A stretch of 64,000 bases of DNA, from the NCBI GenBank assembly GCA_037576215.1, contig JBANDB010000002.1, positions 310,001 to 374,000 of the forward strand. Reading direction: 5' to 3'. This DNA comes from Armillaria gallica. Its lineage: Eukaryota; Basidiomycota; Agaricomycetes; Agaricales; Physalacriaceae. The stretch's first letter is position 1, and every line of letters starts with the position of its first letter. The notes under the pieces were generated by a model, which worked only from the letters and a program-made list of their open reading frames with translations, was not told where the DNA came from and made no database searches. The position numbers and the translations under genes are program-made. Below are positions 26,254-36,490 of the stretch, piece after piece.

Positions 26254-27544
26254 CGGTGGATGCTGTGAGAACGAAAGCAGTAAAATTGTCAGCTATTATA
26301 TGATACTTACCTCACGTCATGAGCGCTTACCTCCACGGCCCGTCGGCCAACAAAGTCAGAGTTCCGAATAGAAAAATAGAAGCTACCGTTACATTTAACG
26401 CCTATGATTTCACGCCAAGACGGACGTTGGTGCGGTCTATGATGTAGAACAGACGAACAAAGTTAAGTGTTGGTGTCAACACCTGTTTTCTCACTCCCAC
26501 TTCGGTCGGAGTTTGACAACATCATATGCTTGAATTGCGTCACTGAATTATAACGTTAGTACGCCCTTAGTTTATCGAACAAAGGCGAATATCTGAATAG
26601 TCCTCCCGAACACTCTGGAACGTTTCCTCTAGCTTCTGCAACAACTCCTCCTCTTCCTGCTGGCATCTTAGGTTACGGCCTGCGTCTGAAGGAAAGGCAC
26701 TCACAAAGTCAAGTCGGTAAACGTGTTCCTTGATTTGTCTAATCATGACAGGATGAGCATCTCAACGAGACGATGGAATTGATGCTATTAGATCATTATC
26801 AGATTCTACCACACCAGACTTGAGGCGGATGGAACATGTACACCAGCGACCTTGGGCGGAATATAGTGCAGCTATAAAGCATTCAGCGAGCTAAGATTGA
26901 AGACCGAGTTCAGCGAAACAACCCTTACATCCGTAACTTTGCCGTTGATAAGGAGTAAGAGTGACAAACTTGAATCAGCATCGCTGTTTGACAAGAATTG
27001 AACCAGAGACTCCGAGGCGAATCACATCCGTACAAAGTGTCAGCATGATGATATCGCTCAGAGATTTGAGATACACACATCAATGGTAAGGTCTTCGTAG
27101 TCGTAAAATAGTTAATAGGACGAAGTTCAGTCACCAGAATCGTGCGAATCAAAACGAAGCACACACACTTATAGGATAGGTGATCGTCGGATGCAATCTT
27201 CACCGGATCCGGAGTCAGCCAACACTCCTTGATCTGCAGAAAATCAGGTATGTCAGCTTTATATAACTTTACTTCACAGTGAAGTTTTGGCAGGTTTGCC
27301 GTAGTGTCGGACGTTACAGTCGTTACTTACTTTAACATTGTACGCAGAGCTGATTGGGATCAAAACTAAGCGCCGTTCAGTGAACGTATCATTCTCCCGA
27401 GCTAAGGCTACTGCGACGCGCCGAATGCTAGATAAGTTACGACTTTCAGAAAATTGGAATCAAATTTGGCATTAGACCTGTGCCAGACAAACCAATGTGA
27501 AATGAAAAACTGGTTCCGATACTATGCTTACATACGCCATTCTT
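26254..27544. other. Spacer with unit-1-specific 0.84-kb segment
   Basis: The outer parts match 32764-33172 in the second unit, but about 26487-27325 has no counterpart there. The extra part has no long frame, no clear terminal repeats and no domain that I recognise. It is either an insertion in unit 1 or a deletion in unit 2. Confidence 0.55.
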
Positions 27545-28834
27545 TTACCAGCTATACTCCGGGACCGAGATTGACTCCACAGTCCAAGTAATGTTGTCCG
27601 ATGTTAACTCAGAGGCGGTAACGAGATTTACCGAAAGAGTGCTCCCAAACGAGGAATCAGCTGCTGTGAGGACGATAGTCGTGTCCGTGTAGGCTACAGG
27701 TCCCCGTCAGCATACCTCTCATGGCGGAAGAGAAAGACAACGCGCTGTGGGTAGTACCGTTACAGGCATCATCTTGGCATTCGACAGCCGTTCCCTAAAG
27801 TACCCAGTCCAATCAGTAGACGATCTGGAGAGACGGACTAAACATACCCATCCAATGGCCTTTCTATCAGCTGGAAAAAAGGGCATAGTCAGGATAAGGA
27901 TGAAGAGGCACAACAGAAGAAACCGACGGACAAGTACTGTACCATTTGAATCACTTCGAATGGCTTGTGACATGCGACATATTTGTACCTTACCGAATGA
28001 TCGAATACGGGGCCAGTGACAGTGACATTCGTACAAAATCCGAATAATATTGCTATTAAAGTACAATTTACTTGAATATTCTAGTCATGGAACAACCAGC
28101 AATAGGCATGAAATGAGGTAAAACTGGCATATCGAAGAAAAAATTCAAATTTCAGCCGTTTTTCGTCGAATTTGGCACCTTTTTGAGTTTGTGACACTAA
28201 ACCTTGCCGAATGAGGCCCTTGAGACGTGTGACACATGGCCATTTTACGAATACGAATGCACCCTTTGTGACGTGTGACATTCGAAGTGATTCAAATGGT
28301 ACAGTAGTGATAGTCGAGATGACTTCTCCTTCGACTGTAACCTTTGTGTGTACGACTTGGTATTCTCGTCGTATTTATCTATACAACCAAGTGTCAGTCA
28401 CGCGTGCAACCTTTCCCTGCTGTACTACTACTCACAGTTGATTGTTACAGGAGTATTCGTGTCAATAGGGACTGAATCGCCACTCTGCTGTGCACTCTTA
28501 ACGATCTGCCTTAAATATATCCTCAGAGTCAAACATAACACATACCATCGTAGACGCTAGCAAGCACGCACCACTGGCCCGTCAATCCACCACACTCGCT
28601 GCCAGACATCGTCAGTCTTGGCTTGCTAAGACCCAGATGCAATCCTCCACCGTCGGTACCCATCTCGGGCCACAGCGCGAGTTTGTCAGCAGCAGGGCTG
28701 GGCACTTTGCTCGGGGTCAGAGTAGTCGTAGCCTTGACGATATACGAGTTCGTCGCTCCGAGAGAATAGTAGGGCCCGAACTGCTGGGCGCTCGACAGAG
28801 CGAAGGAAGCGACGAGTGCGAGGTAGGAGAGCAT
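27545..28834 (-). pseudogene. Secreted protein gene X1, disrupted
   Basis: It starts MLSYLALVASFALSSAQ, a clear signal peptide, then QQFGPYYSLGATNSYIVKA and LALWPEMGTDGGG, and ends in a C-terminal piece ...ITWTVESISVPEYSW at 27545. A TATA box on this strand (28884-28894) lies 50 nt upstream of the ATG. Compared with paralogue X2 it has lost a stretch of exon and the donor site near 28660, so former intron sequence is read through in frame. It has also lost one G near 27693, which creates TAG at 27695-27697 and shifts the frame. A 368-bp TIR element sits inside the gene span, probably in an intron. I do not know the family's function; it resembles a secreted mushroom family with an LWPGMGT motif. 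Confidence 0.6.
27937..28304. mobile_element. TA-flanked MITE with 26-bp perfect TIRs
   Basis: Both ends carry the same 26-bp inverted repeat starting CTGTACCATTTGAATC; the perfect match ends after 26 bp. The element is bounded by TA at 27935-27936 and at 28305-28306. The paralogous site in unit 2 (TA at 33575-33576) has identical flanks and no insert, so the element's ends and a 2-bp TA target duplication are directly visible. It encodes nothing. The TA duplication and short size fit a Tc1/mariner-type non-autonomous element. Confidence 0.92.
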
Positions 28835-29636
28835 GTTACCGGAGAAGGAGAATTTGGTGTTGGATCATCGTAGTGAAATTTTGCTTATATATACAGCGAC
28901 GGACTCGGAGAAAGTACGTGGCGGACTTGAGGCCACGGTGGTGGTGAATACAGGAGTACAGGTTCCGCCCTTGACGACTAACGGACCATCTGTTTTCGTG
29001 GTCCGACGGTCCGAGCGCATCGACAAGTCTTTTGCGTATCAACTAATCATTGCCTTGAAGATGAAACCGTAATGGAGATTATCAAGAGACGCCTTTGGCA
29101 GGTTGTCTTTCCATACGGAATCTGCTGTGACACGGAAATAACCTCCCGGTACCGCGAGGAATGCAACCATTACTCAATCAGCCGTAGCTTTGCCAGTAGC
29201 ACTTGCTGGAAACGAGGGTTAAGGCCGTCGGTCACTTTCGAAAAGAAAAGCGAGCGGAGAGAGGTGCATAGTAAGGAACACAACGGCGATCTATACGCAC
29301 TTCTTCACCGAAGGAAGGAGGACTCGGATCTTCTTTCAACCATCCATCTCACTGAATGCCAACACGCCAACTGGATTGCACTTGGAAAGAGCCTGGTAAT
29401 CATTATTGAGAGGAGAGATTCATTCGTGAAGTGATGATCTATAAAAGATGTCGCGCTACATGCGTCATCGGGTTTCATGAGGAAAGGACCCAGGGTCGTA
29501 TCAATGGAAGCTGCTGAAGGTACTTCAATACGAACGGCTTCTGCAGTAATAAGACCATAAACTTAAGCTTGTACACGAAGGGGTGCTTGACATACTATAT
29601 GCCCAAGTACTAAGCGGGAGTTTGTGCAGTCCGTCA
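28835..29636. other. X1 upstream region and end of duplication unit 1
   Basis: Contains the X1 promoter and sequence paralogous to 34149-34705. Similarity to unit 2 continues to about 29636. Directly beyond it the sequence switches to a copy of the middle of hydrolase gene A. Confidence 0.6.
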
Positions 29637-30439
29637 CTCCATAGACATGAGCAATCGTTTGCGTGATCTTTTCGGAATTGTCATTGCCAGTGTGGGAAAA
29701 AACTGTGGCTGAGTATGCTCACGAACGCTCCCCAATTGCCTCCCTGTGTGACTGCAAGTGCAAGATCAGCAGAGGCTGTCAAGGAAACCCATTATAACGC
29801 ACTATACTCATTATAACCGAGAGCTAACATGAGCTTGTTGGCGACCTACAACGCGCTCTCATGTCAATGGTGCAGCGGGCCTGCTTGTGAAGATGCATAC
29901 CTCAGCGTACTGCGCAAGCCTAAAGTCCTGCTTTTTGCTGGCCTGAGAACCCGTATCCCGGTAAGCTCAGCGCGATGGCATGGAAGCTCGGATGTTCTGA
30001 AGATGATGCTGTTAGAAGCGGGAGAATCTTTCGTACTTCGATGAAGCTTCCCGGCCCTATAAGAAGAAATAGATTAACGGGCGCGCCGCCCCAGGTAATA
30101 GAATCATCATCTACACCCATGAACAAAGAGTAAAGGCATGGCTCCTTCAACTTCGCTCTTCTTGTAGACATAGTGAATGTTCAGAACCCCAAAACTCTCG
30201 ACCTCGATGTCGCGAGTGAACTGTGGGAGCTCCGCATTGAGAGCTGCTTCTTGCGCTCGCCAGTCGAAACCGTCTTTCCATCGAGCCACCAGATGCTGTG
30301 TATCCTTCAGCGGCGCACCATACTTTGTTCCTGAGTCTTCAAGTTCGACTGGAATGGTAATCAAAGCAAGCTTTTGCTGAAGGATCTTGAGCTTGTCCTC
30401 TGGTATGGATACTTCGAAGGGGGATTCTGGCGATGCCAT
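29637..30439 (-). pseudogene. Epoxide hydrolase copy C, 3'-truncated and frameshifted
   Basis: It begins MASPESPFEVSIPEDKLKIL like copy A and keeps exon 1, the split HGWPG motif and the exon up to SLPGYGFS. There a 2-nt deletion (GGCCTGAG at about 29940 against GGCCTCTGAG in copy A) shifts the frame. The sequence then matches copy A only as far as the intron beside the nucleophile exon and stops at about 29637. The C-terminal half with YFPKEL and GGHFAAHE is missing. The intron 1 donor is also weakened (GTAGAT). No product with catalytic His can be made. Confidence 0.85.
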
Positions 30440-31182
30440 AGAGGATGTCAGAATGGTACTAGTAGGTATGTCAGCTTTACTTATACGATATCACCCATCA
30501 GGGTCGCCTACCCTCGAGGACCTTCGGAAGCGCAGCTCCTTCTGAAGAGCAAAACAAAGTTCCGTTGCCTGTAAAGGTCTACTGTCGAGTCATAATTGCA
30601 TGCGGCCGTCGCGATGACAATAATGACTAAGGTTGCTGTTGAACATGAGCTGACTCAAACAAGACTCGAGTCATGTATGTCAAATCGGCTCCCGCTCCGA
30701 CAGACCCGCACTTCCAATGATGGCGAAAGCACGCAGGGGAGACTAAGCGGAGATTCAAAACCGAGTCGTGACCTTACCTGTCGCGACGCGACGCGTACAC
30801 GTGACCACTTTGCCGCTTGAAATAATTATATTCAAGTTACTTATTATTATTTTGAGACTCCTTGAGGCTCATCATGATTTTAATACAGAAGGTCGGATAC
30901 TAGGGTATTCAACCATTCATGAATTGAACCGAGCTTCTCTTGTTTGCCAACGACGTCGGGTTCACGGTGAGCTGAACTCACAGCACCAACTGAAGATATC
31001 TTCAACATTTCTTGCATTTCTGTGCTACCAGTGACAACAGCACTGCGATCCCGATGCAAATATACTGTTACATTTCAACACACGAATTACAGTTAGGTCC
31101 TGGCAGCTTTGTTTTCGCAACTTGGAATTTTCATTAGCCAGGTATTAAAAATTTGCTCCCCGACGGTCCTCGCTCCTCTCAC
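30440..31182. other. Spacer between copies C and D
   Basis: Paralogous to 24002-24674 between A and B, with shared blocks such as CATAATTGCATGCGRCCGTC. It has a small insertion near 30630 relative to unit 1. No gene seen. Confidence 0.6.
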
Positions 31183-32763
31183 CTAAATATAACCAGCCTT
31201 CCCAGGAACAACCCAAAACACGGGTCCTCCCTTCCCAAACATCTTCCTCAGATCATCTACCAATTCTTGAGGCTTTTCGTGTGCCGCAAAATGTCCACCG
31301 CCGGTATGTTCGGATTCAAAAACGATGTTAGCGTTAGTGCGAAACCAGCTGTGATGGCGGCATCAGTGCCGGATTTACGGGAGGACATATACGATACTTA
31401 CAGACGAGGAGCAGAGACGTGTTCCTTGGGAAAATACGACACGCCATGCGGAATAGCAGGTTTCTCTTCAAACGCAGCCACGTCGGATGAACCGAAAATT
31501 TCGTAGTATATACGTATGGACGCCGTAGGGCCAGATCTTGAGAATAGATAAACGGATATCCATGTGAGGACTGCAAAGAACATTTTTAGACAAGGAAAAA
31601 GGAGACCAAGTTCCGGACTGGTATCTACCTTCATCGTCATCCCAAGGATACGCGTCCGTCCAGTTCACCAGTTTCTCGTAAATCCACGCAAGAAGACCTA
31701 CCGGGGAATCGGCCAGCGAATACCCGAGTGTTTGGGGTTGAGTAGATTGTTCGGCAAAGTAGCCGGTTCCTTTGGCACGATGCCGCTGGGATTGTGCCAA
31801 CCCAGCCTTCTCAGCAGCTGTATACGGCGTCAAGAGGTGGCGTAGGTAAAGTATTGGGTTATATAGAGTCGGGGCTCGAGCTCTGCAGACAATCAAAGTC
31901 GTCGTAGGCCAATAGAACTTGAAAGAACGACGCGCTTACATGGGCATATTGGTATGCTAGGCTTTGCTATACTTGCCACCATATACAAGGGCAATTTTTC
32001 GTGTTATCTGCACGAGTGCACTCTTGAGTGGCGATGCTTCAGCAAGAGACGGTACTCTACTCACGAGGCTTCCCCAACTTCCACCCTGGGTGACTGGAAA
32101 CGCAAAGTCAGGAGCTGTCACCCAAAGAGGTGGTAAGCGTACCATATTCGTTGTAACCGAGAGCTAACATGAGTTTGTGGGCGACCTACATCGTGTTAAT
32201 GGTGAAGCAGACCAGCTTGTGAAAGAGGCATACCTCAGCGTACTGCGCAAGCCTAAAGTTCTGTTTCTTGCTGGCCTCTGAGAATCCATATCCCGGCAAG
32301 CTTAGCGCGACGACATGGAAACTCGGGTGTTCAGGAGATGTCGCCGTCAAAAGTGGGAGAATCTTTCGTACTTCGATGAAGCTTCCTGGCCCTGTAAAAA
32401 ATTAACCAACATGCATAGATAAAATCTGGAGGGTACGCGCATCCATTAACGAAGAGCAAAGGCACCGCGTCCTCGACCTTGCTCTTCTTGTGCACGTAGT
32501 GAATATTCAGTACACCGAAACCCTCGACGTCAATGTCGCGAGTGAATTGTGGGAGCTCGGCGTTGAGAGTGGCTTCTTGGGCTCGCCAGTTAAAGCCGTC
32601 TTTCCACCGAGCGACGAGACGCTGGATATCCTTTAGCGGCGCGCCATATTTCGTTCCAGTCTTCAAGTTCGTCTGGGAACGTAGCCAACGCAAGCTTTTG
32701 TTGAAGGAGCTTGAGCTTCTCGTCCGGGATGGATATTTTGAAGGGCGTTTCGGATGGCGCCAT
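31183..32763 (-). pseudogene. Epoxide hydrolase copy D, inactivated
   Basis: Full length and close to copy B (starts [20 protein letters not shown], ends PGKAGYI). Three changes point to loss of function. First, a 2-nt deletion in exon 1 near 32659 (TTCCAGTCTTC against TTCCAGAGTCTTC in B) shifts the frame after ELED. Second, the histidine codon of HGWPG is AAT (Asn). Third, the adjoining intron donor is GC instead of GT. Downstream exons, including GGDWG and [10 protein letters not shown], are still readable, so decay is recent. Confidence 0.85.
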
Positions 32764-33172
32764 TGAAGAATGCTTTGAGAACGAAAGCAGTAAAATGTCA
32801 GCTATTATATGATACCCACGTCATGAGCACTTACCTCCATGGCCCGTCGGCCAGAGTTCCGAGCAGAAAAATAGAAGTTACCGTTACCTTTAACGTCTAT
32901 GATTTCACGCCAAGACCACCGGGTGCGGTTTGTGATGTAGAACAGACGGATGAGGCTAAGTGTTGGTGTCAACTTACTAAGGCTCTGACGTTGTAAGCAG
33001 AGCTGACTGGGATCAAAGCTCCATGCCGTTCAGTAAATGCATCATTCTCCTGAGCTATTGCGACGCGACGAATGCTAGATAAGTTACGACTTTCGGGAAT
33101 TCGGAATCAAATTCGACATTAGGCCCATACCAAACGCAATTATTGTGAAATGAAATGATACTACCCATACTT

Positions 33173-34148
33173 CTACCAGCTATACTCCGGGACCGAGATC
33201 GACTCCACAGTCCAAGTAATGTTGTCGTCCGAGGTTAATTTGGAGGCGGTAACGAGATTTACCGAAAGAGTGCTCCCGAACGAGGAATCAGCTGCTGCGA
33301 GGGCGATAGTCGTATTCGTGTAGGCTACCAAGTCCCCGTTAACATACCGCTCATGGCGGAAGAAAAAGACACTACGCACTATGGGTAGTGGAAGTGCCGT
33401 TACAGGCATCATCTTGGCATTCGACAGCCGTTCCCTAAAGTACCCAGTCTAATCAGTATACGATCTAGAGAGATGGACTAAATATACCCATCCAATGGCC
33501 TTTCCATCAGCTGGAAAGAAGGGTATAGTTAGGATGGGGATGAAGCGGCACAACGGAAGAAACCGACGGACAAGTAGTGATAGTTGAGATGACTTTTCCG
33601 TTGACTGTAACCTTTTGCGTGTAGGACTCGTTACTCTCGTCGTATTTATCTACACAGCCGAGAGTCAGTCAATCTGTCTTCCCCTGCTCTGCTACTACTC
33701 ACAGTTGATCGTTACAGGAGTATTCGCGTCAATGGGAACGGAATCACCACTCTGCTGGGTACCCTTAACGATCCGCCTTTAGAAATATCCTCAGAATCAA
33801 ACACCATGCATACCGTCGTAGACGCTAGCAAATGCGCACCACTGGCCCGTCGATCCACCACACTCGCTGCCGGACATCGTCAGTCATGGCCTGTGAAGAG
33901 CTAGATGTTTACCTCTCCGGACTGGCGACAGCGAGTACAATAGACTGGTACAATCCTCCGCTGTCGGTGCCCATACCAGGCCACAGCGCGAGTCTATCAG
34001 CAGCAGGGCTGGGCACTTTGCTCGGGGTCAGAGCAGTTGTGGCCTCGATGATATACGAGCTCGTCGCTCCTAGCGAGTAGTAAGGCCCGAACTGCTGGGC
34101 GCTCGACACAGCGAAGAAGGAAGCGACGAGTGCGAGGCAGGAGGGCAT
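33173..34148 (-). CDS. Secreted protein X2 of unknown function
   Basis: Starts MPSCLALVASFFAVSSAQ (signal peptide), then QQFGPYYSLGATSSYIIEA, TPSKVPSPAADRLALWPGMG and SGGLYQSIVLAVASPE. A 46-nt intron (GTAAAC...GGCAG) then keeps the frame into SECGGSTGQWCAFASVYD. The C-terminal exon reads GDLVAYTNTTIALAAADSSF and ends ...ISVPEYSW. A TATA box on this strand lies at 34197-34210. I could not find splice sites that join the middle exon (SGDSVPIDANTPVTIN) in frame, so it may also be damaged. Cysteines at the centre suggest one disulfide. The family is unknown to me. Its promoter region recurs at about 51960-52120. Confidence 0.55.
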
Positions 34149-34759
34149 GTTACCGGAGAGGGAGATTTTGGTGTTGGATCGTCGTGGTGGACTGGTGATT
34201 ATATATATGGAGACAGACTCGGAGAAAGTACGCGGCGGACTTGAGGCTAGTGACCATGGTGGTGGTGAATAGAGGAGTCCGGGTTCCGCACTTGACGACA
34301 AATGTAGAGCCTGTTTTCACGGTCCGACGGTCCGAGTGCATCGACATCTCGAAATAACATTTGGACAATATTGAGAAGCGCCTGTCATTCCGTACAGAAT
34401 CTGTTATGACGCGGAAGCAACCTCCCGGTACCGTGAGGAATGCAACAATCATTAATGGGCCGTAGCGTCGGCACCGAGGTTTTGCCAGTCGCACTTGCTG
34501 GAAAGGTCATCAGACACCTTTGACGAGAAAGCGAGCGGAGAGACGGACGTAGGGCATCTAGAGCAAAAAGAAGCAGTACCAATCTATGCACACTTCTTCA
34601 TCGAAGGCTGGATGGATTCTGTACAAGTAAGACTATGAGCATAAGCCCGTACACGCAGATGTACTTGACATGCCACATACCCTTAGGGAAGTTTGTTTAG
34701 TCCCGCCATTTCAAGTATACGGAGCTAGTTACTGAGGAGGTGGTTCGCATCCGAATAGC

Positions 34760-36490
34760 CACTCGATCTTATTTTATCTTCGTAGCGGAGACCAAAAACA
34801 TGTATCGGAGGCAGCAAACTATGGTTACCTCTTCGTAAATGATGGACAAGACCACAAGAAATAAGGTCGCCTACCTTGATTCCAATATTCCGGTTCCTTG
34901 CTTGCTGTGAGGCGAGCCGTCGTCCGATGATAGAGAGGAAACTCGTCAAATGAACATTGGTCTATTCAAAAAGTAAGTTAATATAAATGTGCTGAGGTGG
35001 ATAGAAGAAAGGACCGTCGTACACTTGTTTCCCGGTTAGTCGAAAACAAACAAAGACAGAGGCGTTCAGGGTTCGTAATTTGTCACCCGTCACGGCCACC
35101 ACAAGGTGGACTCTAACTTCAAAGATCCAACATCATGAACATGAACTCGCATCACATCGAAGACGACGAAATGTCCATCTCCAAGGAAATTTATGCTTTG
35201 ATCAGTGCGATTGCATGGGTGATGCCAATAGACACATCTAACGGACTTGCAGACAGATACCATTGGAGCGGCAAGGGTGGTAGAAATATTGCACAGCATG
35301 ATTGGGAATTCAGTCGAAGATTTAGACGTTCGCTACATCGGAAGAACCCTGGTGAGCACATTGACTTAAGAATAATGAAGAAACAGATAACTCATTCACA
35401 GCAGAACAATTATGCCACTACAGGATATATCCCACTCGAGGCGACTCCTCATCGTAACGTGCACTCAACTGCGCCCACTCGAGGAACCATTCGCGAGATG
35501 CCTCCGTCTGACCCGACCGCGTTCGATGCTTGGATCGTCGCGCTATTTCTCCGGAACGTTGACACTTCGTATCAGCACCCAGAGTGGCTGTATGCGCGTA
35601 AACAAGCTCCGCGCCACATTCCACCTACGGATCCCGCCGCCTTCGATGCCTGGATCGTCTCCTTCATTACCCGCAACAAGGCCAACAAGACCCACCATCG
35701 CGACGCCGTTCGCGATGAACCACACAACAGTACATTCGTAGATACACTGTCGGGCGGCCCATCGGGGTTGGCGACAGTGATGGCAGGCCAGTCGTATCCC
35801 CAGCACGGGCTTCCATGGTGGATCGTTCCTCCTGGGATCCACCTGTTGCTCCGTGTCCCGAGTCCCGTCGTCGCTACTACAGTCCCCAGATGGCTCAGCA
35901 ACGGCGAGCCATCCTTTATGTTCATGTCCTATGCGCATGTGTCGTAGTCGGGTAGCGAGGTCAAGCTGTATCTACAAGCCTCATTTAATGTCTTTTCAGA
36001 ATGAAAATATCTTTCCAAAACTCACTTTTCGATGCTTGCAAGCCTATGAATACTCCAAGACAACTTTGAGGTATGTTTTGTATCTGACGAGGAACAGAGA
36101 CGACGGTGCGATGGTCCTCTCATCGTTGACTGCCCTTCGTCGGAGAAATCAGCAGAGCACGTCGCAAGTGAGAGCGGCGACGAGGCAGAGGACGTTGTTG
36201 CAAGCATTAGGCTCAGATGTGGTGGTGGTAGAAGGAAAGAATCGGAAGGACGAGAAGACGATATGTCACGTCACAATCTCTCTTTACCCTCGACCTCGAC
36301 GTCCACAACGACTCGACATCTTCTCTGTTCGCCTTTCTTCCAACGGCCACCTTTGTAGCTCTCACGACCAGAGCTGGTATTCTGGCTTTTTGAGGAAGGA
36401 AAGGTATACCGTTTTCTGCTTTCTCTCGCTTTCTCTTACTGAGGAAAATCAGTGTACAGACTCTTTTTCTCGGGCGATCTTCTTTATTCT
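34760..36490 (+). repeat. Dispersed degenerate segment, copy R1
   Basis: Longest copy of a repeated segment that also occurs at 43085-43600, 49945-50355, 52190-53500 and 56200-57900, all in the same orientation. Recognisable blocks are the YYTTTTCAGAATGA...CCAAAACTCAC block near 35993-36025, CCCATCGGGG at 35759, and AAGGCCRACAAGACCCACCA near 35679. Copies are diverged and carry stops. It may descend from a segment with the ends of two divergent genes. Confidence 0.75.
35135..35947 (+). CDS. Hypothetical 270-residue frame inside R1
   Basis: Open from ATG to TAG. It has an internal repeat: PPSDPTAFDAWIVALFLRN (about residue 125) and PPTDPAAFDAWIVSFITRN (about 167). The R4 copy keeps the same reading frame in part (VFEAWMTSLLTRKKVD; KADKTRHRNA), which hints at past coding on this strand, but R3 and R5 have stops. 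There is no signal peptide, and no domain is recognised. The opposite strand is also open in places with a hydrophobic stretch (VAMVGLVGLVAG), so the coding strand is uncertain. Confidence 0.3.
   Translation: MNMNSHHIEDDEMSISKEIYALISAIAWVMPIDTSNGLADRYHWSGKGGRNIAQHDWEFSRRFRRSLHRKNPGEHIDLRIMKKQITHSQQNNYATTGYIPLEATPHRNVHSTAPTRGTIREMPPSDPTAFDAWIVALFLRNVDTSYQHPEWLYARKQAPRHIPPTDPAAFDAWIVSFITRNKANKTHHRDAVRDEPHNSTFVDTLSGGPSGLATVMAGQSYPQHGLPWWIVPPGIHLLLRVPSPVVATTVPRWLSNGEPSFMFMSYAHVS

Larger units (their letters stand above)
29637..34705. repeat. Tandem segmental duplication, unit 2 (copy of 23190-29636)
   Basis: Order C-D-X2 repeats A-B-X1 from unit 1 (about 23190-29636), including spacers and promoters. 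Unit 2 starts inside the copy of gene A and ends at about 34705, where similarity to the end of unit 1 stops (both have GGGAGTTTGT/GGGAAGTTTGT then CAGTCC/TAGTCC). Unit 2 lacks the 0.84-kb segment and the MITE found in unit 1. Confidence 0.85.

Noticed and set aside
22398..34705. Array as a secondary-metabolite gene cluster
   Set aside because: No synthase, oxygenase or transporter genes; the content is explained by duplication of hydrolase and secreted-protein genes.
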